Assembly: GCA_036652735.1 (NCBI GenBank) | Contig: JAVVVI010000001.1 | Span: 84,411-148,410 of the forward strand | Length of the DNA: 64,000 nt | Reading direction: 5' to 3' | From: JAGOGN01 sp036652735 | GTDB taxonomy: Bacteria; Bacillota; Clostridia; Lachnospirales; Lachnospiraceae | The notes under the pieces: generated by a model | The model's database searches: none | Told to the model about the DNA's origin: nothing | What the model saw: the letters and a program-made list of their open reading frames with translations, nothing else | Program-made: the position numbers and the translations under genes | Shown here: piece by piece, positions 27,651 to 34,450 of the stretch | Layout: every line of letters begins with the position of its first letter | Numbering within the stretch: the stretch's first letter is position 1

Positions 27651-28854
27651 ACCATTCACCTCCCAGTTGTTTATAATCCATAAAAAAATCAGGATAAGAT
27701 TTTGCCACAGCTTCTGCTCCTACAATGTATACCGGTTCCCTGCATAAACTTGATGCAATGGCTGCCGCCATTACAATCCGATGGTCATTCTGACTACACA
27801 CGGTTCCACCGGTCAGCCCACCCTTGCCATCTATGGTAAGGCCTTCCTGTTCTTCTATAATTCTTCCCCCAAGTGCTTCTATCATATCATGAACTGCCAC
27901 TAACCGGTCACTCTCTTTGATTCGAAGTCTTGCGGCATTGATAATCCTGGTTCTGCCTTTTCGGGATGCTGCCAGTACCGAAAGAATCGGCACCAAATCC
28001 GGAATATCGGTTACATCTATCACCCAATCTTCCCGGCTGTGGTTCTCTTCTAATTCTTTTAACTCTTCAATGAGCCTAAGAATTGCCTTGTCCCCCTGCA
28101 TGGACTGTACATTCAGATTCTTACAGTTAATCTGCTGCTCAGAACCGGTGATTTTTTCCGCTATCCTGTCTGCTGCAATCCAGAATGCACTGTTTGACCA
28201 ATCCCCTTCTGCCTCCACCTCACCCGGCGACCGATAGCTCTGCCCACCCTTTATGATGAATGTATGAAACGGAGTTCTTTGCACTTCTATCTGAATTCCA
28301 AACTGCTGCAATACCTCCAGTGTTAGTTCCACATACCCGATGGATTCTAAATTGGATGTTAGTTCTATCCTGCTCTCCTGTTCCAACAGAGGCAGTGCAA
28401 ACAAAAGACCTGTTATATACTGAGAGCTTACATTTCCTGCCAAAGAAAATATTCCGCCCTGAAGTTTTCCCGACACACGAATAATCAGTCCTGCTTCCTG
28501 TGAAGTTTGAAAACTGCAGCCATGTGCCTCCATCTCCTCTTTTAAGGGTGACAAGGGACGTTGGGGAAGGCGTCCATTTCCATAAAATTCCGCCTGTTCT
28601 GTCAAAGCCATTACAATGGGCAGAAAAAAACGCAGCGTCGATCCACTTTCTCCACATGGATAGTTCCCACTCCCATTTTTCAGGGCCCGAATGCAGTTCT
28701 CGGTTGCCTTTAAATCGTCATTCCAGTCATGGATGGTCACCCTGCATGGCTCCTTACATAACGCTGCTGCAATTAATAACCGGTGGGCGTGAGATTTTGA
28801 TGTAATGGCATTCAAGCTTCCCTTTAAAGGTCCTGGTATTATTTTTATATTCAT
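27640..28854 (-). CDS. aroA: 3-phosphoshikimate 1-carboxyvinyltransferase (EPSP synthase)
   Basis: Transfers enolpyruvyl from PEP to shikimate-3-phosphate. It is 404 aa; shikimate/PEP loop TSKSHAHRLLIAAAL near residue 18, GESGSTLRFFLP, and the late NDHRIVMAAAIA motif. The ATG at 28854 follows GAGGAGGGG; the frame is open to 28896 but overlaps aroB. It lies 13 bp after aroB. Confidence 0.96.
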   Translation of the reverse strand: MNIKIIPGPLKGSLNAITSKSHAHRLLIAAALCKEPCRVTIHDWNDDLKATENCIRALKNGSGNYPCGESGSTLRFFLPIVMALTEQAEFYGNGRLPQRPLSPLKEEMEAHGCSFQTSQEAGLIIRVSGKLQGGIFSLAGNVSSQYITGLLFALPLLEQESRIELTSNLESIGYVELTLEVLQQFGIQIEVQRTPFHTFIIKGGQSYRSPGEVEAEGDWSNSAFWIAADRIAEKITGSEQQINCKNLNVQSMQGDKAILRLIEELKELEENHSREDWVIDVTDIPDLVPILSVLAASRKGRTRIINAARLRIKESDRLVAVHDMIEALGGRIIEEQEGLTIDGKGGLTGGTVCSQNDHRIVMAAAIASSLCREPVYIVGAEAVAKSYPDFFMDYKQLGGEWYEY

Positions 28855-28867
28855 AGAACCCCTCCTC

Positions 28868-29944
28868 TTAGAATGCATGTTCAATAAAATGTTCAAGCTC
28901 TGATATGGGTAGTTCCTTTAGATAACAGGCACCCATTTTCTTTGGTACTACAAGGGTAATCCTATCACCCTGTCTTTTTTTATCCTTCCATGCAACCTCT
29001 GCAAGCTGTTTGGATGAAAAGTTACACTCCAATGGAAACTTGAACTTTAACAAAATGCGCTTAAGGTCTTCGGAACAATCCTCTTGTGAATACCCCAATT
29101 GATACGATGCGCGGGAGACTATATACATTCCAATTGCAACTGCATGACCATGCGTCACTTGATAATTACTGCATTTTTCAATGGCATGCCCTATTGTATG
29201 TCCAAAGTTCAATAGCTGGCGCTTGCCGGTATCCCTCTGGTCCAAACCAACAATCTCTGCCTTTATTGTAATACATCTTAAGACAATTTTCTCTAAAATG
29301 TCTCCCTGGTGGGTTGTACCATATAACGCTTCCCCATACTGCTCCATTTGTTCCAATAGTTCCAGATCCTGAATGGCACCATACTTAATCACTTCTGCTA
29401 CTCCATCCAAAAAAATAGTATAAGGAAGTGTCTTCATGGTATCACAATCGCAAAGAACCAGAGACGGCTGCCAGAATGCTCCTGCCAGATTTTTCCCCCC
29501 TTCCAGATTCACACCTGTTTTTCCACCTACAGAGGAATCCACTGCTGCCAGAAACGTAGTTGGAATCTGTACATAAGGGATTCCTCTTAGGAAAATTGAC
29601 GCTGCAAATCCTGCAATATCTCCTGCAATTCCACCACCCAATGCAACAATACTGTCACTTCTTGTAAAATTATGGTCCGCCATAAGTTCTAAAATGGCTT
29701 TTACTGTGTCGATTTTCTTTGCATTTTCCCCTTTTGGGAATACGTAGCTTATCGTTTGAAACCCTTCCTGTTCCAGTGATGCAACCACTTGTGAGGCATA
29801 AAGCTTTTCTACTACCGAGTCGGTTACCAGACAGATTTTACCCGGTGAAAGAACTGTTTTTATATACTTCCCTGCTTCTTGAACAATACCTCGTTTTAAG
29901 ATCACCTCATATTTTTTTCCCGTTGGAACCGTCACTTTTTCCAT
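28868..29944 (-). CDS. aroB: 3-dehydroquinate synthase
   Basis: NAD- and metal-dependent cyclisation of DAHP to 3-dehydroquinate. It is 358 aa. Visible motifs are GGGIAGDIAGFAAS, the IPTTFLAAVDSSVGGKTGVN region, and the metal-binding GHTIGHAIE and HGHAVAIGM. The start overlaps the tyrA stop by one base (TAATG). Confidence 0.96.
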   Translation of the reverse strand: MEKVTVPTGKKYEVILKRGIVQEAGKYIKTVLSPGKICLVTDSVVEKLYASQVVASLEQEGFQTISYVFPKGENAKKIDTVKAILELMADHNFTRSDSIVALGGGIAGDIAGFAASIFLRGIPYVQIPTTFLAAVDSSVGGKTGVNLEGGKNLAGAFWQPSLVLCDCDTMKTLPYTIFLDGVAEVIKYGAIQDLELLEQMEQYGEALYGTTHQGDILEKIVLRCITIKAEIVGLDQRDTGKRQLLNFGHTIGHAIEKCSNYQVTHGHAVAIGMYIVSRASYQLGYSQEDCSEDLKRILLKFKFPLECNFSSKQLAEVAWKDKKRQGDRITLVVPKKMGACYLKELPISELEHFIEHAF

Positions 29945-30786
29945 TAAAATTTTTCTCCATCTATGGTCATTTTTCTTTCTTTACCTTCTCTTAAAAGCGT
30001 ACAAAGTGTCTCTTTGTCCTGTGTCTGAATTGCTTGCTTATATTCTTCTAGATGTTGAATTAATTCCTCTATTTCTTCGGATAAGAACTGTGGATTGCAT
30101 AAGAATAACTCCGTCCACATATCTTCTTTTAATTTTGCAACACGAGTCATATCTTTATAACTTCCTGCGGAGAATCCCTGATGCTGCAATGCTGTCTCAC
30201 TCTTTATATAGGCTCCTGAAACCACATGTGCCAGTTGAGAGGTGAACGCAATCATACGGTCATGTTCTTCCGGTGTTGTAATTACAATATCCTGAAAACC
30301 AATGCTGAGAAATAATTGTTTCATTTGCTGAACGGCTTCAATCTGTGTTCCTTTTGCCGGTGTCAATATCATGGATGCATGCTGGAATAATGCCTTCTTT
30401 GCATGATTGAATCCGGAATGTGCCGCTCCTGCCATAGGATGTCCGCCCATAAATAAAAATCCCTGTTCTTTTGCAATTGGCTCCAATTCAGCGCAGATCA
30501 CACGTTTCACTCCACAACAGTCCAGTACCACTCCGCCTTTTCTGATTTGCTCCCTGTGCTGTTTCACAAAATCAATGGTTGCCTGTGGATAGAGTGCAAG
30601 AATTAATAATTCACACTCCGGTAATTCTTCTGCCTTTAACTCCTCATCAATGGCTCCTGTTACAATCGCTTTTTTTACAATTGAATCTTCAATATCCAGT
30701 CCCAGAATTTGATGTTCGGTATTTTCCTTGAATGTTTTAGCCATGGAACCGCCAATCAGACCAAGTCCGATAATTCCTATCTTCAT
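29944..30786 (-). CDS. tyrA: Prephenate dehydrogenase
   Basis: NAD(P)-dependent oxidative decarboxylation of prephenate to 4-hydroxyphenylpyruvate, the tyrosine branch. It is 280 aa, with a Rossmann start GIIGLGLIGGSMAK and the GGHPMAGAAHSGF catalytic-histidine region. There is no C-terminal ACT domain, which many Gram-positive TyrA proteins carry, so allosteric Tyr inhibition may be weaker here; control could fall on the leader and on DAHP synthase. It directly follows aroF with no gap. Confidence 0.94.
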   Translation of the reverse strand: MKIGIIGLGLIGGSMAKTFKENTEHQILGLDIEDSIVKKAIVTGAIDEELKAEELPECELLILALYPQATIDFVKQHREQIRKGGVVLDCCGVKRVICAELEPIAKEQGFLFMGGHPMAGAAHSGFNHAKKALFQHASMILTPAKGTQIEAVQQMKQLFLSIGFQDIVITTPEEHDRMIAFTSQLAHVVSGAYIKSETALQHQGFSAGSYKDMTRVAKLKEDMWTELFLCNPQFLSEEIEELIQHLEEYKQAIQTQDKETLCTLLREGKERKMTIDGEKF

Positions 30787-31800
30787 TTATTTATCCCCCT
30801 TGTAACTAAATGGCAGAATTGCGTCAACCGCCTTTACCACATCCGAAAATGCTTCCGGTGTCAAGGACTGTGCTCCATCACACAATGCATGTGGGGGGTC
30901 ATTATGCACTTCAATCATCAATCCATCTGCTCCACAAGCTGCTGCTGCCAGTGACATTGGCTTTACTAATTTTGCAATTCCGGTTGCATGGCTTGGATCT
31001 ACTATAATTGGAAGATGTGTCATTGATTTCAACAAAGGTATACTGGCTAAATCCAGTGTGTTTCTTGTTGCCGTCTCAAAGGTTCGGATTCCTCTCTCAC
31101 AAAGAATTACATTTTCATTTCCACCAGCCATAATATATTCTGCGCTCATTAAAAATTCCTGTAGGGTACTGGAAAGTCCCCTCTTTAAGAGAATTGGTTT
31201 TTTTAGGGTTCCCAGTTCCTTTAGTAACTCAAAGTTCTGCATATTTCTGGCTCCTACCTGAATCACATCAACCTCTTCGAACAATGGCAGATGTGAAAGG
31301 TCCATAATCTCCGTTACAATTGGTAAACCGGATACTTTTTTTGCCTCTAATAAAAGCTTGATTCCCTCTTCCCTCATACCCTGGAATGCATATGGTGACG
31401 TACGCGGTTTAAAGGCTCCGCCTCTGCACAAAGAAGCTCCTGCCTCTTTTACCGCTACTGCAACCTGGCAGATTTGTTCTTTTGATTCAACAGAGCAGGG
31501 TCCTGCAATAATCTGAAAGGTTCCTCCCCCTATCTGAATGCCGCCCACATCTACTACGGTATCATCCGGGTGAAATTTTCTGTTTGCATTTTTATATGGC
31601 TCTTGGATTCTTTTTACAGTATCTACAATATCCAGTGCGTTAATTAGTTCCATGTCTACTCCTGTGGTATCTCCAACTAATCCAATTAAGGTTGTGTGTT
31701 CCCCCTTACTCATATGAATTCCTAAATCCATACTTTTTAACCAGGATAATAAGTTGTCCAGTTGCTTTTGATCCGGATTGTTCTTTAAAATAATAACCAT
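30787..31800 (-). CDS. aroF: 3-deoxy-7-phosphoheptulonate synthase (type I-beta, with N-terminal regulatory domain)
   Basis: Condenses PEP and erythrose-4-phosphate, the entry step of the shikimate pathway. It is 337 aa. The N-terminal ferredoxin-like domain (about 1-70) is the kind that binds Tyr/Phe in the Thermotoga-type enzyme. The barrel follows with IIAGPCSVES, GARNMQNFELLKELG and VDPSHATG. The ATG at 31800 has AAGGAGGAG upstream. First structural gene after a terminator and Tyr/Phe-rich leader ORF, so both feedback inhibition and attenuation are plausible. Confidence 0.96.
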   Translation of the reverse strand: MVIILKNNPDQKQLDNLLSWLKSMDLGIHMSKGEHTTLIGLVGDTTGVDMELINALDIVDTVKRIQEPYKNANRKFHPDDTVVDVGGIQIGGGTFQIIAGPCSVESKEQICQVAVAVKEAGASLCRGGAFKPRTSPYAFQGMREEGIKLLLEAKKVSGLPIVTEIMDLSHLPLFEEVDVIQVGARNMQNFELLKELGTLKKPILLKRGLSSTLQEFLMSAEYIMAGGNENVILCERGIRTFETATRNTLDLASIPLLKSMTHLPIIVDPSHATGIAKLVKPMSLAAAACGADGLMIEVHNDPPHALCDGAQSLTPEAFSDVVKAVDAILPFSYKGDK

Positions 31801-31832
31801 TTTGTTCTCCTCCTTGGGTTTTCCTTTAATTA

Positions 31833-31866
31833 CAAAAAGTCCGTAGGTGAATTTCACCTGCGGACT
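31833..31866 (-). terminator. Attenuator terminator upstream of aroF
   Basis: On the minus strand AGTCCG-c-AGGTGAA / TTCACCT-a-CGGACT forms a long stem with one internal mismatch and a tight loop, directly followed by TTTTTG. It ends about 33 bp before the aroF start codon, after the leader ORF, so it must be read through for any aro gene to be expressed from upstream. Confidence 0.85.
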
Positions 31867-32001
31867 CTAACGATTGTGCTTGTTATCTTTCATAAAGAGT
31901 ATCCTTTATGAAGGGAGAGTATCCATATTTGCAGTGAAATCCAAAGAAGCCTTACTTCTATAATAATAGAATGTAAAGCTATAATATAAATATTCTACTG
32001 C
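31849..32001 (-). promoter_or_regulatory. Attenuation segments 1, 2 and 3 upstream of aroF
   Basis: Segment 1 GCAGTAGAA (31993-32001) can pair with segment 2 TTCACTGC within 31931-31942 (one bulge). The longer segment 2 GGATTTCACTGC (31931-31942) can instead pair with segment 3 GCAGGTGAAATTC (31849-31861, one bulge), which is the 5' arm of the terminator. Segment 1 immediately precedes the Tyr/Phe codon run, so a ribosome stalled there would cover it. A further 9-bp hairpin (TTCATAAAG/CTTTATGAA) spans the leader stop codon. The pairings are read by eye, not folded computationally. Confidence 0.65.
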
Positions 32002-32022
32002 TGACTTCATTGTCTTATTCAT
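31906..32022 (-). CDS. Tyr/Phe-rich leader peptide of the aromatic operon
   Basis: A 38-codon ORF with ATG at 32022, preceded by AAGGAGAGAG at 5 nt, and stop TAA at 31906-31908. Residues 10-23 read EYLYYSFTFYYYRS: six Tyr and two Phe in 14 residues, with a third Phe at 29. Tyr codons are all TAT. It lies between rpsT and aroF and is followed by the terminator. Its density of the pathway end-product codons is what defines it as a sensor leader; the peptide itself probably has no function. It is too short for ordinary gene callers. No T-box motif is present in the region. Confidence 0.8.
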   Translation of the reverse strand: MNKTMKSAVEYLYYSFTFYYYRSKASLDFTANMDTLPS

Positions 32023-32051
32023 AATCTCTCTCCTTAAGTAACTGCATCACT

Positions 32052-32075
32052 GCCTTATTATGACGGTAATAAAGC
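32052..32075 (-). terminator. Hairpin after rpsT
   Basis: A 9-bp stem (GCTTTATTA/TAATAAGGC, loop CCGTCA) lies 4 nt past the rpsT stop, with no T-run. I found no convincing promoter between it and the leader ORF, so rpsT transcripts may continue into the aro leader and this may be a processing or weak termination site. Confidence 0.35.
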
Positions 32076-32079
32076 AATT

Positions 32080-32343
32080 TTATGCCATTGCATTAACAGC
32101 TTTTGTTAAACGGGAAATCTTTCTTGCTGAAGTATTCTTGTGATAAACACCCTTTTTAGTTGCTTTGTCTATTTCAGAAGTAGCTACAAGTAAAGCAGCT
32201 TTTGCTGTCTCAACTTCTTTTGCTACGATGGCAGCTTCAACTTTTTTAATTGATGTTTTTACTTTTGATTTGGTTGCTTTATTTCTTGCAGCCTTTTCAT
32301 CATTTACTCTAATTCTCTTTTTTGCAGATTTTATGTTAGCCAA
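32080..32343 (-). CDS. rpsT: 30S ribosomal protein S20
   Basis: 87 aa 16S-binding protein. The family start (M)ANIKSAKKRIRVNDEK is reached from a TTG at 32343, which has GGAGGTG 6 nt upstream; the ATG-initiated frame above it (to 32406) adds unrelated residues that overlap the 5' leader. A TTG start is also found in E. coli rpsT, where it participates in autogenous control. Lysine/alanine-rich throughout as expected. It is divergent from gpr, a conserved Firmicutes neighbourhood, but here the aro operon follows it. Confidence 0.95.
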   Translation of the reverse strand: MANIKSAKKRIRVNDEKAARNKATKSKVKTSIKKVEAAIVAKEVETAKAALLVATSEIDKATKKGVYHKNTSARKISRLTKAVNAMA

Positions 32344-32434
32344 TCCGTACACCTCCATATGATAAAATATTAATTGTTCCTCAACTGTTACATTAAAGCC
32401 GGACACGGACGATCTAATGTAAACATACTATATC

Positions 32435-32463
32435 AGTTTATGCCATTGAGTTTCTCTTGTCAA
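32435..32463 (-). promoter_or_regulatory. Promoter for rpsT (and possibly the aro operon)
   Basis: On the minus strand perfect TTGACA (32458-32463), 17-bp spacer, TAAACT (32435-32440). The rpsT 5' leader would be about 85 nt. Confidence 0.75.
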
Positions 32464-32522
32464 TACATATTTTAAATTATTTTGCAGAAAATAGAGTTAT
32501 ATAGAAATGTGAGGAAAGTAAT

Positions 32523-33416
32523 ATGCGTAATTTTACAATTCGTACTGATTTGGCACTTGAGACCCGTGAAGTCTTTGAAGATGATGATCCTGAAATAAGT
32601 GGCGTATTATTAGAAGAGATTCTGCTTAATAACGGCGAAATCAAAAAAACAACAGTTTGTATCGAAACTGAAAATGGATCCCGTGCCATGGGCAAACCCA
32701 AAGGCACTTATATTACATTGGAAGCTCCCGCACTGCTTGAACCGGATGATAACTACCACCGTGAAATATCCATGGCACTTTCTGATGTTCTTAAAGCTCT
32801 GGCTCCCAAACAGGAAAGTTCTATTCTGGTTGTAGGACTTGGCAACCGTAATATCACTCCGGATGCCCTTGGTCCGCAAACCATTGATCATTTAATGATT
32901 ACCAGACATATTGCCAGAGAATTTGGTAAGGATGTATTGGGAACAGACTGCCATCACGTTATTAGTGGTCTAATCCCGGGTGTAATGGCTTCCACCGGAA
33001 TGGAAACCTCTGAAATTATCCGAGGTGTGGTTGCTGAAACACACCCTGCCCTGGTAATTGTAATCGATGCACTTGCAGCTCGCAGTATTAAGCGTCTGAA
33101 TCGAACCATACAAATCTCTGACACAGGCATTCATCCGGGCTCCGGTGTTGGTAATCACCGGAATGCAATCAATCACCTGACTTTAGGCGTACCCGTCATC
33201 TGTATTGGAATTCCCACTGTTGTGGACGCCGCCACCATTGTGTGTGATTCTCTAACCGACTCCGGCGTTGGTGATCTCTGTGACCGTGTACTGACTCCCG
33301 GATTAAATACCCTGTTTGTTACCCCCAAAAATGTGGATGAATCCATTGACCGCCTAAGTTTTACCTTATCCGAAGGTATTAATTTAGCCTTCAGTGCTGC
33401 TGTATTTCACAATTAA
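32523..33416 (+). CDS. gpr: Germination protease GPR
   Basis: Aspartic-type protease (A25) that degrades small acid-soluble spore proteins during germination. It is 297 aa. The family landmarks TIRTDLALE (residues 5-13), GLGNRNITPDALGP and VIDALAAR carry the two aspartates assigned to catalysis in the family. Only four residues precede the IRTDLA site where the Bacillus zymogen is cut after about 15, so the propeptide is nearly absent. The start ATG has GAGGAAAG upstream. Its 3' end overlaps the convergent holA by 33 bp. I could not identify a clean sigma-F/G promoter. Confidence 0.95.
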   Translation: MRNFTIRTDLALETREVFEDDDPEISGVLLEEILLNNGEIKKTTVCIETENGSRAMGKPKGTYITLEAPALLEPDDNYHREISMALSDVLKALAPKQESSILVVGLGNRNITPDALGPQTIDHLMITRHIAREFGKDVLGTDCHHVISGLIPGVMASTGMETSEIIRGVVAETHPALVIVIDALAARSIKRLNRTIQISDTGIHPGSGVGNHRNAINHLTLGVPVICIGIPTVVDAATIVCDSLTDSGVGDLCDRVLTPGLNTLFVTPKNVDESIDRLSFTLSEGINLAFSAAVFHN

Positions 33417-34394
33417 TAACTCCACACCCAATTGTGCATCCATTCTTCCTGATTTTGCATCTTCTTCCGTCTGAATACCGTCTTTTAATTCCTGTAACAA
33501 TTCCTCTTTTGAAAATTGACGGGTCTGCGCCAGATTTTGCCTCACCGCAAAATCCCGCATACCCATTTTTTCTGCAATGATGTTCCCGGGTGTCCCTGCT
33601 GCAGCTAATTCCTTCATCTGCAATAGGATATTAAACTGGCGGTTAATCATATAGAGAATCTGAAATGGGGTATTTTTTAACGCCAATAAATCATAATACA
33701 GGTTTAATGCTCGTTTCTGTTTTTTTTCTCCAATTGAACGAACCATTTCAAATATTTTATCTGTGATCTGTGTAATACAAATTTCCTCTATATCTGCTGC
33801 GGTGATCTCTTCCCGTTCCCATGCATAACAGATCAGCTTCTCAACTTCCTTTTCCAGCGTTTCCATATCTCCACCACATTTATCCACAAGCAGGTGAAAT
33901 ACGCCGGGTGTAATTGCCTTGTGAACCCCACGGAGTTTTCCGCGAACCCATCGATATAAGGTTTCCTCTGTCTGAGGCAGGAACTCTATCACACTCCCTG
34001 CCTTTGCTGCTGCTTTGTAAAGTTTGCTGCGCTTATCAATTTCATCTTCCACAAAAATAAAACAGGTTGTTGCTGCCACCTCACCAAGATATTGCGCAAG
34101 TTCTTCACATGAGTTTTTAAAGAACTCACTTTTTTCTACAAGAATCAATCGACGCTCTGCAAAGAACGGCAGCGTCTCTGACAAGTCTATTAGTTCCCGT
34201 GGATTCACCGATTTTCCATAAAAATATGTGACATTCATGGAATCGCCCGGATTGGAAAATGCCTGTATCAATTTGTCCCGGTACTGTTTTCTAAGGTATA
34301 CTTCTTCTCCAAACAACAGGTACATTCCTTTGCACTGTTTTTGTTTTATGTCCTCGTCTATTTTAATATATTGGGAACGATCTGTTTCCTTCAT
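33384..34394 (-). CDS. holA: DNA polymerase III delta subunit (HolA)
   Basis: Clamp-loader subunit that opens the beta sliding clamp. About 336 aa from the ATG at 34394 (an in-frame GTG at 34409 is the alternative; both have weak ribosome sites). The N-terminal LLFGEEVYLRKQYRDKL and VDKCGGDMETLEKEVEKLICY are typical of Firmicutes HolA. It follows comEC with 56 bp, the usual comEC-holA-rpsT order in Firmicutes. It overlaps the 3' end of gpr by 33 bp. Confidence 0.92.
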   Translation of the reverse strand: MKETDRSQYIKIDEDIKQKQCKGMYLLFGEEVYLRKQYRDKLIQAFSNPGDSMNVTYFYGKSVNPRELIDLSETLPFFAERRLILVEKSEFFKNSCEELAQYLGEVAATTCFIFVEDEIDKRSKLYKAAAKAGSVIEFLPQTEETLYRWVRGKLRGVHKAITPGVFHLLVDKCGGDMETLEKEVEKLICYAWEREEITAADIEEICITQITDKIFEMVRSIGEKKQKRALNLYYDLLALKNTPFQILYMINRQFNILLQMKELAAAGTPGNIIAEKMGMRDFAVRQNLAQTRQFSKEELLQELKDGIQTEEDAKSGRMDAQLGVELLIVKYSSTEG

Positions 34395-34450
34395 GAATTT
34401 ATTCACCAACTTCTATTATTTTACCTACTATTTTTTATTGTAATGGTTTT

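Noticed and set aside
31801..32079. T-box riboswitch upstream of aroF
   Set aside because: No AGGGTGGNACCGCG-type motif and no specifier-loop layout; the region is explained by a leader ORF plus terminator.
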